Numbered from the stretch's first letter, positions 23,091-35,024 are shown. The stretch: 64,000 bases of DNA from Cristatella mucedo (GCA_009760855.2 WPIO01000207.1:167501-231500); one strand, 5' to 3'. The notes: generated by a model from the letters alone, not told the origin. Program-made: numbers and translations.

Positions 23091-24500
23091 AAAAAATCGG
23101 GATATACCGGCAATTTATCTAATTCAAGAAGGTCGTCTATGCCGTTGGGCCCTGCCATCCGCCGGTGCAGGAGCTACCTGTACAGTTGTGGAGAGTGCTA
23201 CCAGTCAGCGTCACAAATGGCAGTACTCGACGCGCTATGAATATGCGGCACAATACCTTCTACTCTGCTATAGACTTCACTGCTGACGTGTACGCCACGG
23301 TCGTAGACCTGCAGTAGTAGGCGAAGCGTCCACAGTTCTGTACAAATGAACCTGATCTCGAAGATTATCCGCTGACTTGCAAGCTAGCTTACTTCACTGC
23401 GAGCAGATATCGCTGATCGCCCATCAGCCGAAGCCGTCCTAACCCGTGTAAGCAGTCTCAACAGAGCCCAAATACCACGTTAACTAGTGAGAAAAAATGA
23501 CAAGCGCTTAGCATTATGTGAGCCGATGCAAGCGCACTACTTGCCATTATTTTCCCAACCGACCAGAGTCGGCATTCCGAAAATTTTAGGTGCTCCGCAA
23601 TGTCCAAAGCAAATAAGGGTGCCAGACGGCGAGAAGCGGAGGCCTCGATGACGACGCGCCATCATCGATTGAGCTTCTCAGCTTTAGCCACGGTCACAAT
23701 CCCAGGCACATTTCGACGCACAATTACTGAGTAGTCTCGGCAGCCTTTCTTTTCAGCGCGAACTTCACTATGCACTTTGAGACAGTACCCTGTCACGTGC
23801 CGTTAAGAGCCGAATGATCTCGGCCGTTGCTGCAGAGTAGTAGCCTGCATAGGGCCTTCATCGCAGGTAGCTGGAGACAGCGTTGAAGTCAGTTAACAAG
23901 TAAAAGGAGCCGAACAGATCACCTCGGATACGGCCACGCACGGCTCACTTCAGCTTTACTAAGCGTGTCTCTTCCAATCCGCGCGTCCATCATAAGCCTA
24001 GAACATAACCTCGTGCCTCGTAGCACCGCCTCGTAGCGCCGCCTCGTAGCGCAGTCTCGTAGCTGAAGAGGCGCAGCGTCGTAGCTTTTCCAGCTTTACG
24101 AAGTTTCTGCCACTAAGTTTAATAAGTGTGAAGCCGAGATTCGTCCCTCAATGTAGAGTCGTTCGATGCCACTCGATGCCATTGAAACATGAAAGAACAA
24201 TGACGGTCACAATTGATCCTTGCAGTTTACCGAGCTTCGACAGGTCATTAGTAATGGTAATAGTAAATGATAATAATAATAATCAATAAGTGGCTCGAAT
24301 AGCGAACGAAGTGGGCTTCGTATCTATCCAGCCACTTTATGGCTCGCTGTAAGAGAATAACCAACTCCAAAGATTCGTGAGAAACCCAGGGAGTCGTGAC
24401 ATGCACGATGTCAGGTATTCAAAAGCAAGCAAGGGTCCTGCTTAGATCAACATGCAAAAGCAAGCATGACGACACTCATGGCCATTGGTTAGTTAGACCT
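23091..24500. other. Stretch with no gene seen
   Basis: No coding exon recognised. It contains a short tandem repeat at 24012-24062 (four imperfect copies of GCCTCGTAGCGCC, 13 bp) and a small TAATAATAATAATCAATA run at 24270-24286. Confidence 0.5.
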
Positions 24501-24777
24501 ACGGCTAGTAGCGTGCATTAATACGCGCCCAGACATTCACGCATGGCGCGTCGGAACTAAAAGGACTGTTCGACACTGCGACGAAGGGAAAGCTGCAAAC
24601 CGCAGCGTCGCGGGCTTGAGACAGCGTTGACTGGGTTGAGTCATAGACTCGACCGGCCCGAAGACTCACCCGGCATGTACGTGCCACGCAGTCGTTTTCC
24701 GCTTCAGCGCCCGCTAGCGTCCACTCTGCACGTGATCTCAAGTAAGATCGGCGTCGGTAACGCTGAACCGCATTCTG

Positions 24778-24779
<2 letters not shown>

Positions 24780-24842
<63 letters not shown>
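24780..24842. repeat. (CT)n microsatellite, about 31 units
   Basis: A pure CT run. Open frames across it on both strands (Ser-Leu or Arg-Glu repeats) are artefacts. Confidence 0.97.
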
Positions 24843-24845
<3 letters not shown>

Positions 24846-25915
24846 CACTCTGTGCATTCAACCCTTTGTTGCGTTGCTATCTCGTGTTCGCTCGCTTCCT
24901 ATTCAGTCGTGCCGTTCCTCGAGTACGGACGGAAGATGCACCTGTTGGTCAACTTTCTATTGCTAATGATGACCTCAAAGGGAAAGGTCATTTACTTGCC
25001 GCGGCAAGCGTAGCGGTCGATGCGCCGAGCATACGTGTGCTTTGAAGTTCCAATGCAAGCGGCCCGCTTTCGCGAGTAATGGCGGCGACGAGGCAGCTCG
25101 CGAGTGCAGCAGAGGGAGCGATTGTCTAGCTATCCCACAGTGCAAAGCGGCCGCGAGCTCAACAAGAAATAAGGAGAGGCTCGGCGAAACTCGTTGAGGC
25201 GGAAGGAAGTGGCTGACGGACACTCATAGCGCCGGGTCGATGCCCAGCTGCGGCGGCGGCGATTTCTTTGTAGATGAGGAATTTTAGGTGATAGCGGAGT
25301 CCACCTGTCGGCTTTTTAAACAGCAAGAGTCCACGCACAGAGAGTCAGCGATAAGCGTGCAGTCACTTGCATGCAGCACATTTGCTATCTCTACCCAGAG
25401 CAAAGAGCATAAGTCGAGCCATCGGCTGGACGTGGTAGGGACGCCCGAAAGTACTGGTGAGCGAAAAGAAAGCTCAGTAGAGAGCAGAGCAGTGAGAAAG
25501 ACATGCCAAGCGACGAAGTTCGACGGCGCGGCCAGTGACGTAGAGAGTCTTTCATGGCTGAGGCTGGGGTGTAACGTCCGGAGTCGAGGAAGTAGGTGAC
25601 TCCGCCAGGGCGTGACGAGGGAGCAGCCAGGTCGCAGCTCCCGGAAGCAGGGTGGCACGCCCCTGGAGGGCAAGTCACCTGCTATGATTGGCTGGCTCAG
25701 AAAAGTTCAAGGTTAATTTGCATAAACAGTTTAGCTCCTCTAGAGGTTCAGCCCTTTACTGAGCTGTGCTGACTCGAGCAGAAATAACGCACTTCTTTAG
25801 CTGAATGTACGTCTTTATTTCAATTACAAATAGCCTCAACCTTCTTAATTTTTACGTACGTGCGTATACGTGCACATATGCATGCACCCCATCTGTAAAT
25901 AAAAAAAAACTAGCT
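24843..25915. other. Stretch without a supportable gene
   Basis: A short frame starting at ATG 24936 would begin MHLLVNFLLLMMTSKGK, which resembles a signal peptide and is followed by a weak GT. It is too short to call. Overlapping open frames on both strands at 25284-25678 lack recognisable domains. Confidence 0.4.
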
Positions 25916-25917
25916 GA

Positions 25918-26070
25918 TTCTTGGCCTAGTGGTTAAGGTGCTCGCTCCGACTGAGGTCAAAGTGAATGTATTTGATGACCGATGTCGTGGGCTCGAGCCC
26001 AGTAGCAGATGTGAAGCACCTGAATAAATAGTAAGTTCTCTAATGGTGCTATACAAATAGATTATGATCT
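25918..26070 (+). mobile_element. SINE family 1 (tRNA head, LINE B tail)
   Basis: A pol III-type head carries an A box CCTAGTGGTTAAGGTGCTCG and a B box TGGGCTCGAGCCC. A GTGAAGCACCTGAATAAAT linker follows, then the tail TAGTAAGTTCTCTAATGGTG and CTATACAAAT. The tail is the same as the 3' end of LINE family B. The tRNA-like part does not fold as a functional tRNA 3' half. Confidence 0.8.
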
Positions 26071-26141
26071 ATTTATCATTACTGTAATATTTACTTCACT
26101 TGGACGTGAGAAGTTTTATGTAGTTTCACTTACGTATGCTT

Positions 26142-26985
26142 GTATGTATCTCCGTCTATAGCCCCACAAAGCGACAAAGGCTAGGTGGGTGTTACGGCGG
26201 GGAGTTTTCTATAGCGAACTTTCGGTTTTTTGGCTTTTCGGCATTTCGGCTTTCGGTACGCACACAATCGTCAGAGGCCTCTATTTCGTGCAAAAAAGTG
26301 GCGAAGCGTATCTAGTAAGGAGGGAAGTCAAGGGTGTGAGTCGCTTGAAAGTAGCAGCACAGAACGGCTGGAAAGAATATGCCGCATCGTCGGCAGCAGG
26401 AGAGAAGATGCCATAGCATACAAATTGTGGGAGAGTGAGGTCATCAGTCTAGGACCTACTGAGTAAAAGCTTCTGTCGACAGCTACCTTCAAGCGAAGTA
26501 ATAGAACAACTAATGTATTGTTTATAGAAAATCCGAGCGCACGATGAGGCTGAAACTGCTACAGTAATTTAGCTACTTGCGAAGGAGCCAAGATGTGGAG
26601 CCATGGAAGGTCAGTGCAAGAACTTTGCTCTCTGTGTCTCTTGATCAACGGGGAGCCATTGCAGCTTTCTAGACCAAAGAGATAACATGCTGAATTTCTT
26701 AGATTTATTGACCATTCTTGCATTCATATTCATTTCCAGCTGTATAAGATTGGTGCTTTTTTTCGGCAGCCCCGCCAATACTGAATTACAGCAGTTCAGT
26801 ATAAAAAGAACCAGGGAGCGAGGAAGATCAGTAGTTCAACAACCACGCCACAGGGATCCAAAAAAGGCTAAGTTTTTAAACCTTGACCAGCTGTCAAAGA
26901 GTAAGCGATCTGGGGGGGGGGGGAGGTCGGCTGATCCAACCACCTCATTTCTCAGGCGACAGAACAGCCTTGACGGCTGAATAAA
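26142..26985 (-). mobile_element. LINE family A, C-terminal and 3' UTR fragment
   Basis: It follows the 21425-22400 copy block by block on the - strand: ATGTATCTCCGTCTATAG (3' end), GGGTGTTACGG, the TCTAGGACCTACTGAGTAAA region (SSAGPRQWNSL), GAGGCTGAAACTGCTACAG and AAGAACTTTGCTCT. It then continues into the CNSLLAGLP-encoding region near 26770-26800. A 12-G run (26912-26923) interrupts the 5' part. Inactive. Confidence 0.7.
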
Positions 26986-26986
26986 T

Positions 26987-27157
26987 CATAGCTGCTTATA
27001 CAGCCTCTTTTTGTATAGCGACAGAAAAGCCTTTACGGCTATCGCCACCGCTTGCAGCGGCGATAAAGGATCGCCTACCGCAGGAATCAGACTCACGACC
27101 TCGGAACCGTGGTCGTGAAAAGCAACCGCCTAACCTAGTTTGCCATCACGGCTCACC
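26987..27157 (-). mobile_element. SINE family 2, near full length
   Basis: The reverse complement shows every family block: AGCCTCTTTTTGTATAGCGA, GCCTTTACGGCTATCGCCAC, GCTTGCAGCGGCGATAAAGG, a diverged B box, and a head ending in TGCCATCACGGCTCACC. It abuts the 5' end of the LINE A fragment at 26142-26985. Confidence 0.8.
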
Positions 27158-27439
27158 ATGGCTATCATCCCGTTTGCAGGACATGCAGCGGACTGCTGCA
27201 GGACTCCGAACTCCACTACGTGTAGTCGTGCGAGCAATTGATGACAGTCGCACTGCGGCTTCACCAAACGGAAGAGCACTGTCTCCCTTTAAAGCCTCTG
27301 CGTCGGGTGTCTGCCTATGAGGAGTGCGACGTTCATCATCGTTTAGCTAATTGCATTCGGCAAACACGACAGGTCATCGGTGTACGCTGAAGCAAAGCGT
27401 AGCCCACCACACCCACTCGCTGGCTAAAAAATATATAAA

Positions 27440-27577
27440 ATATAATTCATTTATATAGCACCCCAAGAGAACTTAATATTTATTCAGGCGCTTCACATAT
27501 GCCTCGGGGCTCGAGCCCACGACCTCTGTCAGATCTTGGTCGGGGCGAGCACCTTAACCGCTAGACCAAACCAGCTC
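27440..27577 (-). mobile_element. SINE family 1
   Basis: The reverse complement contains TATAGCACCCCAAGAGAACT (tail), CAGGCGCTTCACATATGCC (linker), GGGGCTCGAGCCCACGACC (B box) and CACCTTAACCGCTAGACCA (A box). The same order is seen at 57585-57738 (-). Confidence 0.8.
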
Positions 27578-28066
27578 GGCGAAACCCGCCCCCCTTAATG
27601 GCGACGCCGCCTATCCAGAGGAGCACATTTGAGCCGGCCACGCTCGGCTGGCATTAGCCGGAAGGTTTGACAGTGTCGCACCATCGTCCTGCGCGCGAGG
27701 CGAGGCGAGCGAGCGAGGCGAAGCGGCCGTGGAGGCGCGCGCCGGCGGCGGCGGCGGCCCAGCGGCGCGCGTTCCGCAGCGACCCAGCCGTCGCCGCTGG
27801 CGCTCGCCCTGTTGGCGAAGCTCCCCTCTGTCTTCCTCCTCCTCCTCCGCCGCTGCGTCGCTCCTGTCTGGTCCTCTGCCACGAGGGTTAGCGCCGCCTC
27901 CTCGCGGGCGGCAGAGCACGTGCCGCCGCCGCCGCGTTCGGACGGGAAGCTAGCTTTCGAAGCTACGGTCGGCTCGCGATAATTCGGCCAGCGGGCGGAA
28001 GACAATGGGCGACCGATTGATTTGCCGGCCGCAGTCGCAGCTCCCGGCGAAGTCAATGCGCTCGCA

Positions 28067-28294
28067 TAATTAGCGAGGCGAGCGTTGACGTGCGCGACCG
28101 AGTCACGACAATTAATTGCCCGACGCGCTCTGTTCTTGCGCCGACCGGCGTGACGCCGACGCTTTGCGGCCGAGGAGAAGTAATTGGCGAGGCACGTCTT
28201 GACGGGCGCGACCGAGTCGCGACGATTAATTGCCCTGCACGCTCTGTTCTTGCGCCGACCGGCGTGAAGCCGACGCTTTGCGGCCGAGGTGCGC
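28067..28294. repeat. 114-bp tandem duplication in the GC-rich region
   Basis: Unit 1 (28067-28180) and unit 2 (28181-28294) align end to end. Both contain ATTAATTGCCC, CTCTGTTCTTGCGCCGACCG, GACGCTTTGCGGCCGAGG and a GCGCGACCGAGTC block. They differ at a modest number of positions. The length is 38 x 3, so the overlapping frame is preserved on both strands. Confidence 0.85.
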
Positions 28295-28930
28295 GGCGGC
28301 GGCGGCGACGCCGTGCACCGGCGGCGCCGCTGGTTCGTCGATTGCGACGAGCGTGCGAGTGCCGGGCGGAGCGTGAGCGCGGCCTGCTAGCACAGCGGCG
28401 GCTCCGGTGCGGAGGCTTGGTAGCTGCTGCGGCGGCGGCGGCTGAAGGGCGGCGGCGGCTGAAGGACGGCGGCGGCTGAAGGACGGCGGCGGTCGGAGAC
28501 CAGAGCACGCTGTCAGAGGGGGCTGCGCCGACACAAAGAGGTACAATTGGAATACTCGAGTGCCGCGCCGCGCTCTACTGTAAACAGAGCGCTGTTTGGA
28601 ATACGCAGACCAATTTGTCACGCTGCCGCTTGCGACCGCCGACGCGGCTTACGCTCGCGACGTTTAGACTCTGCGCGCCGGCGGATCCGCTTTCAGTCCT
28701 TTATCGGCGCTTACAAAGAGCTCCGACGTTTACGACAACTCGGCGTCGGCGCCGGCGGCTCGGCTCTTCGCTCGAGCATATAGCGGCGTGCCGCCGCCGC
28801 CGCTATAGTCGCTGCGCAGCTGCCGCTAGCGGACGTTGCGCTAGCTAGCTACTTTGGCGACGCATTCGCAGCGACCGAGCGGCGCTATCGCAGGTGAGCT
28901 GACGGCCGCCGCGCGCGCTGCGGCTCGGTG

Positions 28931-28945
28931 CTCTCTCTCTCTCTC

Positions 28946-28993
<48 letters not shown>
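28931..28993. repeat. (CT)n microsatellite
   Basis: A CT run of about 31 units with one GCT interruption, inside the CpG-rich region. Confidence 0.95.
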
Positions 28994-28996
<3 letters not shown>

Positions 28997-29320
28997 GGCT
29001 CCGGGGTTAAGCAGCTGCGCTCCGACGAGCGGCGCGTCGAAGAGCGACGGGCGCCGCGGCGCCCCTCCGAGCGGCGCCGCGGCGCCCGGCCGCTCGACAG
29101 TCTCTCTCGGTAGGACGTTGCAGCGCCTGGCCGGCTGATAGCGGACCAGCCGGCAAGCGAAGGATAGAGAATTTCGAGTGCTCCGCAGCGTCCCAGGATG
29201 TTGGTCTTTGCCGCAGTCGGAATTGCGAGCCGCTAGCGGATATGTTTCGCGAAAGCTTGGAAATAGTAGGAAGCTAACCTGCAGCAGCCTTCCGGGGCCG
29301 CCTACGTTTAGCTGCACGGG

Positions 29321-32300
29321 TTTTCTGCTGTAGGCCCAGCTTGCGTGCGTCGTCTGCGTGCCCTAGACGATCTGCTTTGCAAGCACTCTTTCGGAGCCGT
29401 AGCGCTTCGCAAAGGAGGCAAGCTGGTCGCTGGTTACTAAACGCCAGCCGAGCACATTCCGTCAAAATGCACGCGTCCGCAAAGGTTGCAAAGGCCCAGC
29501 CATTAGTCAAAGCAGCAGTCACTCCGATCAAAAGGCTGTAAATCGCTAGGCCACATAGCCACATAGAAGAGCCGAATCAAGACAAAGGCGACATTGGAGA
29601 AATGGCCACAGTCTGAGTACGAGTTGTTGCTCGTCTGACGGCATTTGACTGCGGCTGGGGATCGCAAAATAAACAGTGGCAACAGCGTCCAACATTGTGT
29701 GCGCGGCTGCATGCGAGCGTATGGCTGAGCGCAGATGTGGGTGGCAGCTTGCTGGGATTTTCGTTCGCGTCCCGAGTGAACTCGGCTACCGGCAGGTCGC
29801 GAATATCGGTCCGATTGCGGGAATTAGTCAAGTTTTCTGAGGGCGCCCAGAGGTGCTGTCACATCTCCGAAGCAGCGGCGGCGGCGGCAGCAGCAGAGGC
29901 AGCTTACAAGCAACCGCCCTAGAAGCTAAACGAAGCGAAGCGCGACTGGCGAGCTTCGCTTCGTCTTGCACTCTCGGCCTCGAGATCTCATTTTCTCCAC
30001 TGCTTTGTTCCCCCACTGGATTCCCACTGCGCTTCAGTGGATCAGTTCGACGATGCAGGATCGCTGCTAAGGATCGTGCCGCATCATTCTCTTCAGTACT
30101 CTTGAGATTGAGCTCGGAGTTAAAGTAGCCATACTCAGAAGAGAGCTCCTGTTGAAACGCTGTCTTTTCAGACGAGGGAGCCACTAGCTTTTGTTGGCGA
30201 GTCCTTGGAATAGTCTGAGCAACGTAGTGCTTAGGCGCCACGGACTGCTTAGCTTAATAGATTGGCATCTGAAGGCGCAGCCGGTGCAGGTAACCACGAT
30301 CGTTTGCCAGCAGAAACCGGAAACAGAAGTCGGAAGTCGGAAACGGGCTATCCGTCCTCCCAGACGGACACTACAGCTCCTCGAGCCGCTTGTAGAAAGA
30401 AGCTGTTTCGGTTGCTGACTCGCCGCCGCGTGATTACGTGGTCACGTGGCCACGATCAAAGTCCAAAAGCCAGAAGTCGCAGCTAGAACGGCGTGCGGAA
30501 GATACCACAGGGGCTACCATTCATCTGGTATTTGCCTGTCCATAAATCGTCGGTTCAGCCACTTGGCCAGTTAGAAATCTTTCCCGAACGCTACAGAATC
30601 CTAGATTGATCCCCAGCACTGTCGCATGAGTGCATCATGCTGACGTAGCCAACACTGGTATCGCGGCTTCAATTCAGAAGCGAGCGTCAACAATTGGCTT
30701 CCACCTATTGCCAACCGTTCGGTTGCCGATTGGCTGCAGTTTTTAAGTTTGCTTCCGTGTTGCCTCCGCCAAAGTACCCATTCTGCAAGTTCCGCCGCTT
30801 TCAAAACGCCTGTATTGACTAATTTTCGTACAGGGTTCTCAGTCACTCGCAGTCGCTGCCGCTCGCAGCCCCCAGGACGTCGATCGGCTCCTGAGCGCTG
30901 CAGACGACCGCGACGACCTCGGCGCGAGCAGCTCGGCGAAACTTGCAGTGTACCTTCACTTTGCCGTGCGAGGTCAGCGACGCGGCGACAGCGACCCAGA
31001 CGCCGATGGTGACAGCGTCGCGAAGCCAGTGGTCTGTGGACTCATGCGAGATGAGCTCACCAGTTGCCGCGTCTGCGGATCAACTCGCTGCGCGACGCAG
31101 GTGCGCGGCTTGCGAGCTCTCCAGGCCTGCTCTCTCCTGGCGGCGCCGCCGCCGCTCGCTCGGTTCGCGTACATTTGGCGGTGGCCACGGACATGGTTGG
31201 CGAGGCAAGGCACGCGCGCCGCTCGGGTCCGTTTCCAAAAGCGAGCGCTAGCCTCACCAGAAACTCGTCTAAAAAGAAATATGCAATCCACCGTTAAGAG
31301 CCTGAATTTTCTCGCTGATATTAATGGGGCCGCATGCGCACCGCCGCACGCTTGCCGCCGCAGGGCAGGCGTCTCTTTTTTAGACCTGCCGGAAAAGAAT
31401 TCGGCTGCAAAGCAGCTCTAAGCGTAAGATTGCTTCCTTAGAGAATAGCCATCTGGAAACTTTGCCCGAACATACACGCCGAATGCTTACCACTCTAGCA
31501 TTATTTTTTGCTAATCCAAGAAAAGATGTCGGCTAATCTCCGCGGCAATATTAGGCGCGCCTTCCAATTAGCCTCAAGAACTGCTCTCAGAGCCTGGAAG
31601 CCCCTCCTCTGACATCTAAAACGTGGACGTATATCTATGCATAATAGCGCAGCGTGCCTCTGCCCACTGTGTCCGTAGAAAGAAACGTCTCATGCCAATC
31701 TCATCATTTAATATCTATTTCATCGCAACCTTGCTTAAACACATTCGCTAGCTCATGCCAGTGAAATATCACACGGAATTTATTTCAACGTTCCATTACA
31801 ACATGGACTTGAGTGTCCTCTGAGAGCTGGCGGTAAGCCCTGCTTAGCTAGTCAGCCCGGCCTACAGTCGGGCAAGGACTGCATACCACGTGACCTGGAC
31901 AGTGAAGTGCTCGAGTCTCACATTCAGTCTCTTACTGTTTTTGAGCTTGTCCTTAGTGAGGCGTTCGCTGAGCTTTGGCAGCACGAAGCGTCCTTCCGGT
32001 CTTCTTCTTTAGCATTATCTTCATTATCATTATCATGATCTTCCTTATCTTCATCCTGCGGCGTTTTTCGTACGCGAAAATACTGTGGAGTTTCGGCTGC
32101 GCGTGGCAATGCGTTTGTCGCTCGCTTTTCTCCGTGCTGTCAACGGTACGTTCGCTTTCGTTTTGCTCGCTTTTAAACTCGCGCGTCTACCAGCGGCAGG
32201 CGAAAAACCAATGGCTGTATATGGAAATTAGCTTGCAACCGTGAAAAATCGTCTAAACCTGCAGCTTAGCGGAAGGAAGGAAGGCGGACCCGGGTGTACG

Positions 32301-32340
32301 CCGACGCAGCTAGTGAACCACTGACCGCGAAGCTTAAAGA
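29321..32340. other. GC-leaning stretch with no gene I can support
   Basis: This continues the promoter-like composition, with CpG-dense parts at 29860-29960 and 30840-31260. The latter has overlapping open frames on both strands but no recognisable domain. The part from 31430 to 31970 is ordinary AT-balanced DNA. No mobile element was recognised. Confidence 0.4.
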
Positions 32341-32484
32341 GTTCTCAGTCAAAATGGAGCAAAATCCCCTCAATTGGAGAAAACATTTTTTTCCAGACGA
32401 GACTTCGCCACGACGAGTTGTCAGTCGACGACCGCAGCGACGCCGCTGCCACCGCCGCCCGTCGGACGCTCGCCGACTGCTGCG

Positions 32485-33072
32485 ATGCGCGGCCAGGTCG
32501 CCGATGACGCCGCCGCTGCGCCAGCACCGAGCGCCCGGGAGCTGGACGCTCGGGCGGGCAGCGTGCTGATGACGGCTAGCTTTCTGCAAGCCGCCGTACG
32601 CAAAGCCGTCACGCTGCCTGGGTGCGAGGTCAGCAGCGTGCGCCAGCTGATGATCGTCAACGACGAGGACGAGGCGAGCGACGCTGGCGACTCGAACGCT
32701 GGCGCTGCGGCGGCGCTCGGCGCGCCGCCGCAGCGCCAGCGTTCGCGCCGCTGGTACAACGCGGCCGCTTACCGCCTGTCTCCGTCCTGGGACTCGTGCG
32801 CCGCCGCATGCGACGCCGCCGGCGTCTCGTGGAGCTCGTGCGAATCGTGCGAGCGAGACGCCGCGCCAGAGCCGCCGCCGTGGCTGGACGAGAGTGAGAC
32901 CGATGGACCCGGGCGACGCCAGCGGCCAGATTCGACGGAAGCGGGTAGCTCATCCGGCAGCGAGCCGTGCGACTTCCGCCGGCACGCCGCTTGCTCGGAG
33001 GAAACGTCAGGGCACCGGATCAAAGCGCAGAGAGACCCCTTTTCTCTAATTGACGGCAGCAATGCTCTTAAA
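32485..33072 (+). CDS. Probable GC-rich 5' coding exon, unidentified protein
   Basis: From ATG 32485 (G at -3) the frame runs 196 codons to a good donor, AAA|GTGAGC, at 33072/33073. Unspliced it would stop at 33087. The third codon positions are overwhelmingly G/C. The peptide is varied and not repetitive: MTASFLQAAVRKAVTLPGCE near residues 29-48, an acidic NDEDEASDAGD segment near residues 60-70, RRWYNAAAYRLSPSW, and a Ser/Cys-rich stretch SWSSCESCERD. No signal peptide or membrane segment is seen and no family is recognised. It follows the CpG-rich region, which suits a first coding exon. An out-of-frame ATG at 32354 opens an upstream frame that overlaps this start. Downstream exons are not identified, though the phase 0 end is compatible with an exon at 37443. 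Confidence 0.55.
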
Positions 33073-33089
33073 GTGAGCAGCGTCTAAAA

Positions 33090-33920
33090 GCTTCCTAAAA
33101 GCTTCCGCGAGTTTCTGTAGCTATCGTCCTCGCCATTTCGCTGAAGCTGACCTGAACCTAAAGGTTGCTGCCGGGGATAAGCAGAGGAGTCCAGCGGCAG
33201 CTACAGATCTAGCAGCCTCCGGCGTCATTTCCTAAAGACCTATTTTTGGTACTCAGAGCTGCTAGCAGCAAGCGCACGACGCACCCACTCCTGCGATCTT
33301 CAACGAAGTGTTGCATCTCCACGTATATAGCTGCTAGGAAGATTTTCTAAAATAAAGCCGTTTTTCACCGACTTTTTTAAAGCTAGCTAAAAAAATTATT
33401 ATTATTATGACCACTAGTTGAATAATAAAAAAACGGCGAAGATAAGGAGCTTCGCTCCGAGAGGGCTACGATTCCCCAGCGGCCGGAATATCGATCCAGC
33501 ATTCTATCGATTTACTTGTGGAGAGACGTTCGTCTCTCTGCCGCCTGTGAGGTCGCCGCCTTTAAGTCTCTACTGGTAAATGTCCTTTAATTGCTCGAGG
33601 CGAATCCGGGTGATGAGCGGCTAGCTGCAACCGTACTGCGTCCGCTGCGATCAGCGACCGATGAGACCGCACCCGCTGAGAGCTACGCCGGCTCACGCTG
33701 ATCCAGGCAAGTGGGGAAAACCTCCGCAAGCATAGACATCTGTGCAGCCCCTCATGAAGCAAGCCCATTCTCTTTCTACACGATGTACATACGCTACAAC
33801 GGATCGTGATAGCAGCGCGACAGTCAGCTTTAGCACGCGCAAGCACGCGTTACGGCCCGTTCACACCGACGGAGCAAATTTTGTGAGAAGCTCCCGTGAA
33901 TTCTATGTTGTAAAGTGAAA
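33090..33920. other. Stretch with no gene seen
   Basis: No supportable coding or RNA feature. It contains a TTATTATTATTATGA run at 33398-33412. Confidence 0.5.
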
Positions 33921-33926
33921 TCTACG

Positions 33927-34343
33927 TTACAAATTAAAATCGGTATATCGATGTTCACATTTATCAGCGAAAGCTGTAGGTAAACCGATAGCCTTACCGA
34001 TGAATATCGATTTGCATAGTTCCTGATCCCAGAAGGTCACCAGGGAGTGCCTTTTGGTGATAGTAAGCTGTCTGCTCCAAAGGAACTGGGATAAATAGGA
34101 TACCGAACGAATCTCAAGTAGACTGAAAAAGATTGCAATAGCTAGCACGGTTGTCAGAGTTACCGAGTTCAAGTTTCTCTGCGACACGGCACGTAATGAT
34201 TTATCAAACTCGGCAACTTTTGTCAGAGCTTGGAATAGTGAGCTATTTGATTTACCCATGACGTGATTTTGTAGCTGCTGTATCGTGGAAGAGAGGGATT
34301 CCTTCAATTCGCAGAAACCTTGCAGTGAAATTTGCGGAAGATC
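33927..34343 (-). CDS. Possible terminal exon with one membrane segment, unidentified
   Basis: On the - strand an acceptor-like GTCGTTCCAG precedes 34343, and the frame then runs 138 codons to a stop at 33927. The peptide has an amphipathic part (ESLSSTIQQLQNHVMGKSNS) followed by a hydrophobic segment, VTLTTVLAIAIFFSLLEI. The helix-then-membrane-anchor layout is reminiscent of the C-terminal end of p24/TMED cargo receptors, but no diagnostic cytoplasmic motif is present and I do not assign that family. Upstream exons are not identified. It may be non-coding. Confidence 0.25.
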   Translation of the reverse strand, partial: DLPQISLQGFCELKESLSSTIQQLQNHVMGKSNSSLFQALTKVAEFDKSLRAVSQRNLNSVTLTTVLAIAIFFSLLEIRSVSYLSQFLWSRQLTITKRHSLVTFWDQELCKSIFIGKAIGLPTAFADKCEHRYTDFNL

Positions 34344-34654
34344 CTGGAACGACTTTTAACGAATACAGCACTAGTTTTAGGCTTGCCGCAAAGACCGCTT
34401 TCCACGAGTCTCAGTTGCGGAAGCTGTTGCAGCAGACGCGCTGTTGTGTCTCCTGCCTTGAGTGACAAGACAGCGAAGGTAGCGATTATAGTCTTAGCAG
34501 ATGCGTGACGGATCACGGTGAAGTTATAGCGGACGAGCCGCAGAAGCGCAGCGCCGATGTGCGCTCGCGTAAGCCGAAGTAGGCGGGACTGCAATCGAGA
34601 AAGCCCAAGTAGTAATGTAACAAATGCCCAAAGAGCGGCTTGTTCCCAAGCCGC

Positions 34655-34710
34655 AGGGAGTGTGCATGTGCGTCACCCTGGCAGGGAGTGTGCATGTGCA
34701 TCACCCAGAG
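34655..34710. repeat. Short direct duplication
   Basis: Two adjacent near-identical copies (about 27 bp each) of GGGAGTGTGCATGTGC followed by a TCACCC end. Confidence 0.8.
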
Positions 34711-35024
34711 ACCAGAGCCTACAATGACTAACCACCACCATGCACAGCTGTTTATAAGATCTAAACCGTAGATTATAACATTAAATTCATGATTATTATA
34801 ATTCAGGAACATCCAATAATCTTTAGTAACGTAATCGGTTTCGCTTGCCGATGATTCATTGGTGGGCGCTCAACTTCCGCTGCTCCGCCGGCGGGCAGAA
34901 TGCCGGGACGTATCCGTAGCCGCGACCCGTCTCCGCAGGGCTACTGGCGGGACACATCGAGTTGCAGCTGCACCAGGCACTGCCCCTTGCGGGGCGTATC
35001 GCGCTGGGAAGCAACGCCAAATCC

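Larger units (their letters stand above)
27600..29320. promoter_or_regulatory. CpG- and GGC-rich region, promoter-like
   Basis: Dense CpG, GGC/GCC triplet runs (for example 27743-27758 and 28421-28492), a CTC run (27833-27850) and a CT tract (28931-28993) contrast sharply with the AT-leaning flanks. Open frames of 100-150 codons exist on both strands in several frames, as expected when GC content is high, so I call no protein. I infer a CpG-island-type regulatory region for a gene starting nearby, possibly the exon at 32485. No TSS can be placed. Confidence 0.5.

Noticed and set aside
25918-26000. tRNA gene
   Set aside because: A and B boxes are present, but the acceptor and anticodon stems do not pair and the unit recurs with the same 3' tail; it is a SINE head.
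27595-28508. Arg/Ala-rich frames of 129-153 codons on both strands
   Set aside because: High GC removes stop codons in all frames; several overlap each other and none has a domain or a preferred strand.
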